The notes under the pieces are model-generated. The model did not search any database, had not been told where the DNA came from, and saw only the letters and a list, made by a program, of their open reading frames with translations. Source: JAYRWD01 sp041918255 (GTDB lineage Bacteria; Patescibacteriota; Dojkabacteria; B142; WJKM01). Taken from it: a stretch of 10,473 bases of DNA. The DNA is taken from contig JAYRWD010000011.1 of the NCBI GenBank assembly GCA_041918255.1, forward strand, positions 1 to 10,473, written 5' to 3'. The number at the start of each line of letters is the position of its first letter. The first letter of the stretch is position 1. Shown one piece after another: positions 1 through 6,312 of this stretch. Both the position numbers and the translations under genes were made by a program.

Positions 1-61
1 CATTATGCTGAAAAAGAGGATGTACATAGAGCTGAGTCAGCGTCAAGGAGCCGACGCAAGG

Positions 62-88
62 TTGATATAATGCATATATATATATAAT
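62..88 (+). promoter_or_regulatory. TA-tract promoter of small Cys gene 1
   Basis: A -35 box TTGATA (62-67) and a -10 box TATAAT (83-88) are 15 bp apart. The spacer and -10 are mostly one alternating TA tract (74-86). The start codon lies 37 nt downstream of the -10. Two other small genes in this window (starts 6247 and 10160, minus strand) have the same layout. A 15-bp spacer is short for sigma70, where 17 is optimal. Confidence 0.6.
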
Positions 89-125
89 CCAGATACTAAT
101 TTAATATAAAATATTATTAATTACG

Positions 126-374
126 ATGGGTATTCTTCTATCTGAACAAGCTCAATTATTAGTATGTGATGTTGAAGGTGCATGCCTTAAAGAAGCATTA
201 CTTACTTTGGCCCAAAGACGATCGGGTGCAGTCAAAATCGATAATACACAATTGGATCCTCTTTTTGATGATACTTGCAACGGAAATGCAGCTTGTGGAT
301 TCCGATGTCTCAGAGGTGTAATGTCAGGCGCAATAGTTAAGTTGGCTGCGACTAAACAGTCCCCAAGTAACTAA
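126..374 (+). CDS. Small cysteine-containing protein, unknown function (82 aa)
   Basis: I do not recognise a family. The 82-residue product has no signal peptide or membrane segment. It carries five cysteines: C14 and C20 near the N-terminus, and C51, C57 and C61 in a later cluster (C-x5-C-x3-C), which could bind a metal or form disulfides. An amphipathic helix-like stretch lies at about residues 19-32. The start was chosen as the first ATG after a TA-tract sigma70-like promoter (62-88); there is no Shine-Dalgarno sequence, as for the other genes here. It is transcribed alone, with 360 bp of non-coding DNA before manC. The promoter architecture, not the protein sequence, links it to the minus-strand small Cys genes at 5834-6247 and 9768-10160; its cysteine spacing differs from theirs. 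That it is a real gene is inferred from the promoter and the intact frame. Confidence 0.6.
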   Translation: MGILLSEQAQLLVCDVEGACLKEALLTLAQRRSGAVKIDNTQLDPLFDDTCNGNAACGFRCLRGVMSGAIVKLAATKQSPSN

Positions 375-677
375 CAATAGAAATGAAACCACCTAAACCA
401 ATCTACATGTTATTTATACCCAACCAAACATCCTCCACCCTATTCACCCTCATTTCCAGAGCCCCTACAAAAACCCCACTACAATAATTCAATAAATTCT
501 TCAACTCTAACATTGCCTCTAAATTCCTAAATTCAAAATTCAAGCTTCCTAAATATAAAAAAAAGCCAGTAAACAAACTTCGCATTAAATACTCAATAAC
601 CCACGAAACGGATCCTCTTCACAATCCCTTTTTAAAAATCCTAAAGTTGTGTAATACCCTCATTCATTTTCTGTTAA
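375..677. other. G-poor intergenic spacer, no supported gene
   Basis: This spacer between the first small gene and the manC promoter is strikingly poor in G on the plus strand, made mostly of A, C and T. The minus strand is therefore purine-rich. A 60-codon minus-strand frame (403-585) lies here but has no start signal or recognisable product. A decayed minus-strand gene is possible. No strong hairpin or RNA gene was seen. Confidence 0.4.
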
Positions 678-706
678 TTTACAATATCTGTGGTATCTTT
701 TAAAAT
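678..706 (+). promoter_or_regulatory. Sigma70-like promoter of manC
   Basis: A TTTACA -35 box (678-683) and a TAAAAT -10 box (701-706) are separated by exactly 17 bp, each matching five of six consensus bases. The manC start codon lies 29 nt after the -10. This promoter has no TA tract and no pyrimidine tract, so it belongs to a different class from the other promoters seen here. Confidence 0.65.
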
Positions 707-734
707 AACACATATTTATTAATCAACTTCAAAC

Positions 735-1823
735 ATGAACATCATCATTTTCGCTGGAGGATCAGGCAAACGCTTCTGGCCATTATCCCGCAAAGCCTAT
801 CCCAAACAATTTCAACCCATTATCGAAAATAAGTCCACTATAGAACTTATGGTCGAGCGAATCGCCGAGAAATATGGTTGGGATAATATATATATGCCCA
901 CTACCGAACTATTAGTTTCACTAGTAAAATCTACTTTCCCTTCCCTGCCGACTTCAAATATCTTTACCGAACCAACGCGAAGAGACCTCGGAGCCGCGGT
1001 AGGATTAGCCATGATAAAGATGCGCAAAATGGGTTCTGGCGCAGAACCAGTCGCCATATTATGGAGTGATAGTTACCCTACAGACGGAAAAGCTTTTCTC
1101 GAGACTCTAGAAGCTTCCGAGAAATTAGTACTCGAAGACCCAAATCGTATGGTATTTCTAGGCGAAAAACCCACCTCCCCAAACTATAATTTAGGTTGGA
1201 TTGAGCTAGGTCGGAAGGTTGGGAAATTCAATAAACTTGATGCTTTCGAACGACAAAGTTTCAAGTACAGACCCGACCCCGATACAGCCAAAGAATGGTT
1301 TAAACAAGATAAATATGTTTGGAACACCGGATATCATATCAGCACACCGGATTTTATCCTATCCAAATACAAAGAATTCAGACCTGATATTTACAAACAG
1401 CTCGAAGAAATCGAGAAGGCCCTTGATACCGAGCATGAGAATGAAGTCTTGGGAAAGATATATCCCAAAATTGACGCTGTACATTTCGATAACGTAGTTG
1501 CAGAGCATCTCCCACCAAATCAAGCGGTTGTACTGAAGACATATTTTAAATGGAGCGATCCAGGGACGCTCTACGCGCTAAAGGAATTTTTACAAGAAAA
1601 ACCTGAGGATAATGTAAAGAAAGGATTAGTCTACGATTTTGAGACAAAAGACAGTTTAATATACAATTTCGTAAAAAACCAAATGGTCACTACCATCGGA
1701 CTTGAAGGATTCGTAGTGGTGAATACTCCCGATGCCTTGCTCGTAGTGCACAAAGATAAAGTAGGTGATATAAAGAAAATGTTAGAAGAATGGGAAGCTA
1801 CCGAGCTTGAAAAATATACTTGA
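735..1823 (+). CDS. manC: Mannose-1-phosphate guanylyltransferase (ManC-type)
   Basis: Predicted to make GDP-mannose from mannose-1-phosphate and GTP in the cytoplasm, a precursor for surface glycans and glycosylation. The nucleotidyltransferase signature FAGGSGKRFWPLSR (6-19) opens the protein. GEKPTSP (143-149) followed by GWIELG matches the sugar-binding region, WNTGYH (196-201) corresponds to the family WNSG motif, and WSDPGTLYAL (273-282) to the late W-x-D-x-G motif. The C-terminal part ends in a beta-rich stretch with the usual late NTPDALLVVHKD (about 330-341). At 362 residues it fits the monofunctional enzyme without a fused isomerase domain. One oddity is that the usual P-(S/A)-D-H metal-site motif reads WSDSYPTD (110-117): the aspartates remain but the histidine is serine. 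It follows a good promoter (678-706), lacks a Shine-Dalgarno sequence and appears to be transcribed alone. A related sugar-1-phosphate substrate cannot be excluded. Confidence 0.88.
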   Translation: MNIIIFAGGSGKRFWPLSRKAYPKQFQPIIENKSTIELMVERIAEKYGWDNIYMPTTELLVSLVKSTFPSLPTSNIFTEPTRRDLGAAVGLAMIKMRKMGSGAEPVAILWSDSYPTDGKAFLETLEASEKLVLEDPNRMVFLGEKPTSPNYNLGWIELGRKVGKFNKLDAFERQSFKYRPDPDTAKEWFKQDKYVWNTGYHISTPDFILSKYKEFRPDIYKQLEEIEKALDTEHENEVLGKIYPKIDAVHFDNVVAEHLPPNQAVVLKTYFKWSDPGTLYALKEFLQEKPEDNVKKGLVYDFETKDSLIYNFVKNQMVTTIGLEGFVVVNTPDALLVVHKDKVGDIKKMLEEWEATELEKYT

Positions 1824-1901
1824 AGATCCAAATAATCAATAGACCTATGCAAAACTCAGCAAAAGCAATAAATGGGTATCGTACCTGAGCCCTTAATATT
1901 A

Positions 1902-2019
1902 TCACCCTGAGTTAAGCCTGCCCCGAGCTCTTGCCTGCCTAGGCAGATAGGCAGGTAGGTGTCGAGGGGTCAAAGGAAAAATTTTAGTGTCACCCTGCCC
2001 GTCTGCTTCTAGCAGAAGC
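1902..2019. repeat. Intergenic palindromic repeat cluster (D copy 1 and hairpins)
   Basis: Positions 1902-1940 match 5396-5433 with about eight substitutions, nearly all transitions (repeat D). Copy 1 runs into the perfect 12-bp palindrome CTGCCTAGGCAG (1935-1946) and then a partial inverted copy up to 1958. Further on, GCTTCT (2005-2010) and AGAAGC (2014-2019) form a 6-bp stem with a 3-nt loop. These elements account for most of the 290-bp spacer between manC and the kinase-like gene. No gene is supported in the spacer. Confidence 0.6.
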
Positions 2020-2113
2020 CGGTCGAAGAACAGTATGCAGTGTTGCCACGCTTTGCTATACTCAGGACGACATAGAAAATACAATTTCGAATAAAGTCCA
2101 ATAAAAAAAACAT

Positions 2114-3049
2114 ATGGTTTACACGCATTCAAAATTCACCGGATACTACTCGAAAGTAGAAATACTCGAAGAAGCCGGGCAGAAAATTGTCCAAAAAAGA
2201 ATAATCCTGCCACTCTCACTCGAATTAGTTCAAGAGCTAGAACAACGCATCAGGCTTCAGAGAAATGCGCTCGAGAGTTTTGGTGTGCCGATCCCCCATC
2301 TCATCAGCATAGAGGTGATCAAAGCCGAAGAAGGCTACAATCTCCTCATTCGCGAAAATTTCGAAGGACTAGATTTTGCGGATGTAGTTGACGACAGCAA
2401 TCTTGAATTCTATCTCGATCATATGCTGGACGATGTATATAAGCCATTACTCAAATCGACTGTAGAGCAAAATCTAACAGCTGGAGTAGATACCGCTGTG
2501 CGAAACTTTGTATACAGAATTCATTCCGGCAGATTTTGCTACGTAGACTTCATGCCACCGAAGGTATATTACAAAGGTCACTATTCGCAGGAAGTTCCCG
2601 AGATAGACGGTCCGTTTTATGATATCCGTATGCTTTGCCATTATGACCGAGCTGGTGTTATCTATGTCCAATACGTCAATTTAATAAGGCTTTTCCCTAC
2701 CAAGAGGAAATTTATACAAGGAAAGATCGAACAATTCCTCGATCGATCTGAATTGCAAGATCTTAAACACTATATGGTAAATTCGCCGTTTTATCGCCTT
2801 ACCAATGCTCAAGAAGCAATTAAAACCATCAAGGAATTAAATGACTGGAAAGGCATAAATTATTATTATCTTCGAGAGGGCATCTGCATTGCCTCTGAGC
2901 TCAACTCAGAATTTAGAAAAAGACAATCGGAGATGTTCGATCTGACGACCCACGAACGGGACGTAAAATCGAAAGAATACGGAAGTCTACCAAAAGCTAG
3001 ATTTGAAAAAGTGAAAGATGAGACAATAAAGGCCCTACAAAAAATATAG
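2114..3049 (+). CDS. Divergent protein kinase-like / phosphotransferase-fold protein
   Basis: A 311-residue protein whose middle resembles the catalytic core of the kinase-like superfamily (aminoglycoside phosphotransferase type). D126-x4-N131 has the spacing of the catalytic-loop Asp and Asn, and D145 in YVDFMPP occupies the place of the DFG metal-binding Asp. The stretch at residues 40-61, a long helix ending in FGVPIP, resembles the helix and following loop of such kinases, and K28 is a candidate ATP-binding lysine. There is no glycine-rich loop, and the His usually just before the catalytic Asp is missing, so it may be inactive or strongly diverged. The C-terminus (about 265-311) is highly charged and probably helical. 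No signal peptide or membrane segment was seen. It starts at an ATG preceded by an A-rich tract and no Shine-Dalgarno sequence. It follows manC in the same direction, but 290 bp of repeats separate them. The substrate is unknown, and the fold call is inference from motif spacing. Confidence 0.6.
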   Translation: MVYTHSKFTGYYSKVEILEEAGQKIVQKRIILPLSLELVQELEQRIRLQRNALESFGVPIPHLISIEVIKAEEGYNLLIRENFEGLDFADVVDDSNLEFYLDHMLDDVYKPLLKSTVEQNLTAGVDTAVRNFVYRIHSGRFCYVDFMPPKVYYKGHYSQEVPEIDGPFYDIRMLCHYDRAGVIYVQYVNLIRLFPTKRKFIQGKIEQFLDRSELQDLKHYMVNSPFYRLTNAQEAIKTIKELNDWKGINYYYLREGICIASELNSEFRKRQSEMFDLTTHERDVKSKEYGSLPKARFEKVKDETIKALQKI

Positions 3050-3074
3050 TGGAAAATATCACAAGGCTGCACAC

Positions 3075-3093
3075 TCAAACGCCTTTGATTTTT
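3075..3093 (+). terminator. Weak candidate terminator after the kinase-like gene
   Basis: TCAAA (3075-3079) and TTTGA (3084-3088) can form a short stem around a CGCC loop, followed by a run of T. A competing AAGGC/GCCTT stem (3063-3067 with 3081-3085) uses the same region. Both stems are short, so the call is weak. Position, 26 nt after the stop codon, is its main support. Confidence 0.25.
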
Positions 3094-3146
3094 GTAATTT
3101 GTGTGTCGAGTATAGAAAATTGAATCTTATATTTTGATTTAATAGT

Positions 3147-3300
3147 ATTGATAATTGTTAATTGGTAATTGATAATTGATAATTGCTAATTGCTAATTAT
3201 TAATTGATAATTGCTAATTGATAATTGCTAATTGATAATTGCTAATTGATAATTGCTAATTGATAATTGGTAATTGATAATTGATAATTGCTAATTGATA
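3147..3300. repeat. Heptanucleotide tandem array, 22 units of ATTGNTA
   Basis: Twenty-two in-phase 7-bp units follow one another without a gap. Position 5 of the unit varies while the rest is constant, apart from one ATTATTA unit at 3196-3202. From 3203 to 3265 the units alternate strictly ATTGATA / ATTGCTA, giving a 14-bp higher-order period. The array ends 41 bp before the aclB start codon and fills most of the 292-bp spacer. Each unit carries a TTGATA- or TTGCTA-like core resembling a -35 box, but I find no convincing matching -10 box. Confidence 0.9.
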
Positions 3301-3341
3301 ATTGAACCTTTAATTTCTTAACTTTTTCTACCTTACAATAA

Positions 3342-4634
3342 ATGGCACAAGTACCTATTCTTGAATATCACGCAAAGAAAATCCTATATAGGGAACTGGC
3401 TAAATACCTGCCAAAGTTTCCTGATGTCTATACTGGAGTATTGGTGGATGGAAATAATTTAGAGCATTTCAAAAAAAATCCCCCTTTTGCCTCAGGCGAG
3501 AAACTTGTGGTGAAACCTGACCAATTATTCGGGAAAAGAGGAAAAAATAACCTCCTCGCGGTAAACGTTTCTTGGGATGATGCGGTGAAGTGGATTGCAA
3601 AACGAATGAATAAAGAAGTTACAGTGAAGAAGAACGAAACTGACGAAGGTATCACGGGAATTCTCACCCACTTCCTAGTCGAACCTTTTGTCAAAAATTC
3701 CTGTGAATACTATCTGGCTATGAAAACCGGACGTGAATACGACGAAATTTTTTTCTCTGAAGCTGGTGGAATCAATGTCGAGGAAAACTGGGATAAGGTT
3801 AAAACTATGCATGTTGAATTCGTTCTTGAAAACAAAAAGGATTTTAAGGTTTATTGCGACAAAGTCGCAATAAACCTTAGACTAGATACAAATTCGTTTC
3901 TTGTACATTTTATAACAGCAACATACTTAATATTTAAGGACCTAAGCTTTACCTATCTTGAATTTAACCCTTTCGCGCTCGATTCAATGGGTATCCCAAT
4001 TCCACTTGATGCTGTAGCGAGGGTTGATTCCACTGCGCAATATTTGATGGAAAAAGCATGGAAGGTAGATTCCCTGTCTATCGAATTTCCACAACAATTT
4101 GGCACTTTCACAAACGAAATTGAATCAAAGGTGGAAGAGCTCGACGCCAAATCTGGTGCCTCCCTAAAATTGTCTATTTTGAATCCCGATGGAAGAATTT
4201 GGCTTCTTACGGCCGGTGGGGGTGCGAGCGTAATCTTTGCGGATACGGTTGCTGATCTGGGTTACGGAGAATTGCTCGGAAATTATGGCGAATATAGTGG
4301 GAATCCAAGTGCCAACGAGACCGAATCATATTGCGATATGCTTTTTGAGGCTATGTTCAAAAGCAAAGCAAAAGATAAAACACTGATCATTGGTGGTGGT
4401 ATCGCGAATTTTACTGATGTAGCTTCAACTTTCGTTGGAATTATAAAATCTATTGAGAAAAACAAAGAAACGTTTCGTCAACAAAAAATAAGAATATTTG
4501 TGCGAAGGGGCGGTCCGAGATACAAGGAAGGTCTTGCAATGATGAAACAAAAACTTGAAGCAATGGGTATCAGCGCCAGTGTAAACGGGCCTGAGATGCA
4601 TATGACGAGAATTATTAAAGAGGCTTTGGGTTAA
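3342..4634 (+). CDS. aclB: ATP-citrate lyase, small subunit (ATP-grasp and citrate-binding)
   Basis: This is the N-terminal half of ATP-citrate lyase, which uses ATP to form citryl phosphate and, with the large subunit, citryl-CoA, later cleaved to acetyl-CoA and oxaloacetate. It aligns along its length with the start of the human enzyme. The ATP-grasp part has VKPDQL (57-62), FGKRGK (63-68) and FTYLEFNP (203-210). DAKSGASLKL (268-277) leads into the citrate-binding domain with AGGGAS (291-296), NYGEYSG (314-320), GGGIANFT (351-358) and FVRRGGP (386-392). The 430 residues match the split, two-gene form. The name follows the Chlorobium usage; plants call this subunit ACLA. The partner gene is at 7945-9759, 3.3 kb away. 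The ATG lacks a Shine-Dalgarno sequence, and the promoter is unclear behind the heptad array. A perfect 16-bp inverted repeat lies inside at 3845-3879, and the stop interlocks with that of the convergent PIN gene. Confidence 0.95.
   Translation: MAQVPILEYHAKKILYRELAKYLPKFPDVYTGVLVDGNNLEHFKKNPPFASGEKLVVKPDQLFGKRGKNNLLAVNVSWDDAVKWIAKRMNKEVTVKKNETDEGITGILTHFLVEPFVKNSCEYYLAMKTGREYDEIFFSEAGGINVEENWDKVKTMHVEFVLENKKDFKVYCDKVAINLRLDTNSFLVHFITATYLIFKDLSFTYLEFNPFALDSMGIPIPLDAVARVDSTAQYLMEKAWKVDSLSIEFPQQFGTFTNEIESKVEELDAKSGASLKLSILNPDGRIWLLTAGGGASVIFADTVADLGYGELLGNYGEYSGNPSANETESYCDMLFEAMFKSKAKDKTLIIGGGIANFTDVASTFVGIIKSIEKNKETFRQQKIRIFVRRGGPRYKEGLAMMKQKLEAMGISASVNGPEMHMTRIIKEALG
3845..3879. repeat. Perfect 16-bp inverted repeat inside aclB
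   Basis: The arms TAAGGTTTATTGCGAC (3845-3860) and its exact reverse complement (3864-3879) flank an AAA loop. The element is translated in frame as part of the variable segment between the two better conserved ATP-grasp blocks, around residues 168-180. Neither side has an adjacent T run, so it is not a classical terminator. A perfect stem of this length is not expected by chance in 10 kb. Confidence 0.9.
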
Positions 4635-5029
4635 ACGGATTCCCTATGTGAAAATGAAGATAATTTTTTGTCAAAAGTAAGGATCTTTCCTTGTGTTAAA
4701 TTTGATGCATAGAGAATTGAGTAGTCGATTATTGTTAGATTATATTTGCTTTTCGTCATAAACTTTCTCAATCCGCTAATAAACTCTGTATCAATTGATA
4801 TAAATTGCGGTGATATGAGTTTAAAAAAACTGCCCACAGCTTTGGAGAATTTATCACTTTGATTCTGAAAGATGAGTAATTCTAACGTAACGGTATGAGG
4901 TATGAAGATTGGCTTTCTGAGATCGATTTTAGAATAAATATCAATAGCAACTTTGTTATTTATATCCGTAAGGTTAAGCAAGGCACTTATAAAACTTGTG
5001 TCGAGAACATACCCGCTAAAATTCTTCAT
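4631..5029 (-). CDS. PIN-domain toxin (VapC-like ribonuclease)
   Basis: A 132-residue single PIN domain, the fold of VapC-type toxin endoribonucleases, which usually cut tRNA or rRNA when freed from their antitoxin. The four expected acidic metal-site residues are in order and well spaced: D10 in VLDTSF, E50 in TLELL, D102 in IDYSIL and D120 in TFDKKL. The start codon lies inside the end of the antitoxin gene (14-bp overlap, 5016-5029), typical of translationally coupled toxin-antitoxin pairs. The stop codon is read from the same TTAA (4631-4634) that provides the stop of convergent aclB. The native target is unknown. It is probably cotranscribed from the promoter at 5304-5332. Confidence 0.85.
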   Translation of the reverse strand: MKNFSGYVLDTSFISALLNLTDINNKVAIDIYSKIDLRKPIFIPHTVTLELLIFQNQSDKFSKAVGSFFKLISPQFISIDTEFISGLRKFMTKSKYNLTIIDYSILYASNLTQGKILTFDKKLSSFSHRESV

Positions 5030-5276
5030 CCCGAGATTTTCTGATAAGTTTAGCGCTATTTCTCAACTTGGGTTCTTTTATCATTAGCCTTTTAATATTT
5101 TCAAGACTAGAACTTTTCTTCAAGGATACTCTTGGTTTCTTATGAATGCTTGTGATGATTACCCTCGGTTTATTGTAACTATACACGAGATACTCCAGCT
5201 CTGGTTCTCTAAGGATAGATTCTAGTACTTCTCTGGTATTTTGTTTGAGGTAGGTAGAAGAAACTTTCTTGATCAT
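5016..5276 (-). CDS. Phd/YefM-like antitoxin
   Basis: An 86-residue partner of the PIN toxin gene that follows it. The N-terminal half (VSSTYLKQN at 5-13, then TREVLESIL, and YNKPRVIITS at about 34-43) has the layout of the Phd/YefM DNA-binding domain, which forms dimers that repress their own operon. The C-terminal half is lysine-rich and likely disordered until it binds the toxin. I start at the ATG at 5276; an in-frame TTG at 5294 would add six residues that do not look like the family. It overlaps the toxin gene by 14 bp. A 17-bp-spaced sigma70-like promoter with an inverted repeat over its -35 box lies directly upstream, consistent with autoregulation. The family assignment is from pattern and context. 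Confidence 0.75.
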   Translation of the reverse strand: MIKKVSSTYLKQNTREVLESILREPELEYLVYSYNKPRVIITSIHKKPRVSLKKSSSLENIKRLMIKEPKLRNSAKLIRKSRDEEF

Positions 5277-5303
5277 GTTGTACAACTTAAACAATATGTA
5301 GAT

Positions 5304-5332
5304 ATTTTAATGTGCTCGTACAAATTTGTCAA
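5304..5332 (-). promoter_or_regulatory. Sigma70-like promoter of the toxin-antitoxin pair
   Basis: On the minus strand a perfect TTGACA -35 box (5327-5332) is followed after 17 bp by a TAAAAT -10 box (5304-5309). The antitoxin ATG at 5276 lies 27 nt downstream of the -10. This is one of the closest matches to consensus in the window. Confidence 0.75.
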
Positions 5333-5352
5333 TTTGTCTGAAAACAAATTGA
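5329..5352. promoter_or_regulatory. Candidate antitoxin operator
   Basis: A perfect 9-bp inverted repeat, TCAATTTGT (5329-5337) and ACAAATTGA (5344-5352), flanks a 6-nt centre. Its left arm overlaps the -35 box of the toxin-antitoxin promoter, where a repressor would block polymerase. The smaller palindrome CAAATTTG (5321-5328) sits in the promoter spacer next to it. Operator function is inferred from position and the autoregulation usual for Phd-type antitoxins. Confidence 0.45.
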
Positions 5353-5395
5353 TCTTCAAGAGTAGGCTAACAACTAATGTCATCCCGAACTAAGC

Positions 5396-5494
5396 TTACC
5401 CTGAGCTAAACCTTCCCCAAACTCCTGCCTGTCTGCCTACCTGCGCCTGCCTACCTACCTGCGTAGGCAGGCAGGCGCAGGTAGGGAAGCAGGA
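5396..5494. repeat. Repeat D copy 2 with long compound hairpin
   Basis: Positions 5396-5433 match repeat D copy 1 (1902-1940). It continues into a long stem: the left arm CCTACCTGCGCCTGCCTAC starts at 5436, and the right arm ends at 5485 and differs only by an extra 4-nt CAGG. An outer TCCTGC/GCAGGA pair (5423-5428 with 5489-5494) extends it. The stem is built from the same CCTGC/GCAGG units as the other palindromes here. Confidence 0.7.
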
Positions 5495-5569
5495 ATCCAG
5501 TTCTGATTATCAGACGAAAAATATGAAATTACAAATTTGAAAAAGCGCGCCTTTTGTCAAAATACATGG

Positions 5570-5607
5570 ATCCCCGCCTTTTCACCTACATAGGTAGGCG
5601 CGGGGAT
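5570..5607. repeat. Intergenic hairpin
   Basis: ATCCCCGC (5570-5577) pairs with GCGGGGAT (5600-5607). Inside the loop CCTA (5585-5588) pairs with TAGG (5591-5594), giving a two-tier hairpin of the CCTRC/GTAGG kind. No T run follows on either strand. Confidence 0.6.
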
Positions 5608-5667
5608 GACAACATTACATAGTACGCCTTGGTGATTATATTTTATCTCAGCATCAGTGGAATAAAT

Positions 5668-5736
5668 CAGTCATAACACCCCTTCAATTCCCCTCTTATC
5701 TTAAGAGGGGAAGGAACTTGGTTGTCATGCTGACTT
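5668..5736. repeat. Repeat A copy 1
   Basis: A ~65-bp element also found at 7407-7475 and 7697-7759. Its core is an 11-bp perfect stem TTCCCCTCTTA / TAAGAGGGGAA (5688-5698 with 5702-5712) around a TCT loop. Short conserved flanks read TCATAACACCCC before it and GGAACTTGG after it. All copies have the same orientation. Confidence 0.85.
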
Positions 5737-5760
5737 GCTCAGAATATGCTTTCTTTTCCC

Positions 5761-5820
5761 CTCCGTCATTCTGGGGAGCGAAGCGACACCACCTGCCTGC
5801 GCAGGCAGGGAATCTCATAT
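5761..5820. repeat. Repeat B copy 1, carrying an 18-bp palindrome
   Basis: Matches repeat B copy 2 (7523-7565), except that the perfect palindrome CCTGCCTGCGCAGGCAGG (5792-5809) sits between CCA and GAATCTCATA, which are joined in copy 2. The extra block therefore splits the right arm of the repeat's own TTCTGG/CCAGAA stem. Together with repeats A and D and the hairpin at 5570 it accounts for most of the 539-bp spacer from 5295 to 5833, which holds no gene I can support beyond the toxin-antitoxin promoter. Confidence 0.8.
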
Positions 5821-5833
5821 CGTACTAAGTTGA

Positions 5834-6247
5834 TTAAATGGGTAAAGTGTATGGTCGTGGCACAAGTTGCATTATAAATTGATTCCTAAAGAATATTTCA
5901 AAGGTTAGCCTTGCGTTTTCTCCCATCCCATTGATTTGCACTGGATTATCCCCCAAACAAGGAGGTAAGGGATCTGTTTCATTTAATTTCCCGGGCACAT
6001 TTATTACCCCAGTTGGTTGCCCTAGCGAATTTGTACTAGATGACGCCCAAGGAGTATTCGCTTCTATTCCCGGACATTTATTTTGGAAAAACGGGCATTG
6101 TTGACATCTTTCACCTAAAGCAGTATTCACTTGTTTTTCGAATTCAGGTACTTCAGTCTGTGGACCAAACTTAGGTGCAACGCCTAATTGAATTTTAATT
6201 TCTCCCTCTCCATCAGTGATTCTAGGTGTTATCAAAACCTCTGCCAT
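5834..6247 (-). CDS. Small four-cysteine protein, unknown function (137 aa)
   Basis: No family recognised. The 137-residue product has no signal peptide or membrane segment. Its clearest feature is C48-x2-C51-x6-C58-P with a lone C97, 39 residues after C58; this is a plausible zinc- or iron-sulfur-binding set. The stretch around the first cysteines reads ERCQQCPFFQNKCPG. The middle (about 62-95) is rich in Gly, Asn, Pro, Ser and Thr and probably flexible; both ends look beta-rich. The minus-strand gene at 9768-10160 encodes a protein with nearly the same cysteine spacing, including the Pro after the third Cys and the 39-residue step. The ATG at 6247 lies 32 nt after a well-formed TA-tract promoter (6280-6308), divergent from the HAD phosphatase gene. 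No Shine-Dalgarno sequence is present. It appears to be a single-gene unit. Confidence 0.7.
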   Translation of the reverse strand: MAEVLITPRITDGEGEIKIQLGVAPKFGPQTEVPEFEKQVNTALGERCQQCPFFQNKCPGIEANTPWASSSTNSLGQPTGVINVPGKLNETDPLPPCLGDNPVQINGMGENARLTFEIFFRNQFIMQLVPRPYTLPI

Positions 6248-6279
6248 ACAACCGATGTATAAAATATAAATCTTGCAGA

Positions 6280-6308
6280 ATTATATATATATATACCCTT
6301 TTCGTCAA
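6280..6308 (-). promoter_or_regulatory. TA-tract promoter of small Cys gene 2
   Basis: On the minus strand TTGACG (6303-6308) is followed after 17 bp by TATAAT (6280-6285). A 14-nt TA tract (6282-6295) fills much of the spacer and runs into the -10 box. The divergent HAD promoter module begins 4 bp beyond the -35 box, so the two promoters are back to back. Confidence 0.75.
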
Positions 6309-6312
6309 TCGG

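Noticed and set aside
1..87. Possible C-terminal end of an upstream gene
   Set aside because: Two plus-strand frames are open from the window edge (to stops at 68-70 and 85-87). Both give short tails of similar plausibility, and nothing recognisable distinguishes them.
403..585. 60-residue minus-strand frame
   Set aside because: It lies on the purine-rich strand, but there is no promoter, no start signal and no recognisable product; it may be a decayed gene at most.
885..896. TA tract inside manC as a fourth promoter of the TA class
   Set aside because: It is inside a conserved coding sequence, has no -35 box at a suitable distance, and no small gene follows.
3147..3300. CRISPR array
   Set aside because: Units are 7 bp with no spacers and no cas gene nearby; it is a simple tandem repeat.
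3334..3339. TACAAT as the aclB -10 box
   Set aside because: It lies only two bases before the start codon, so transcription would begin inside the gene.
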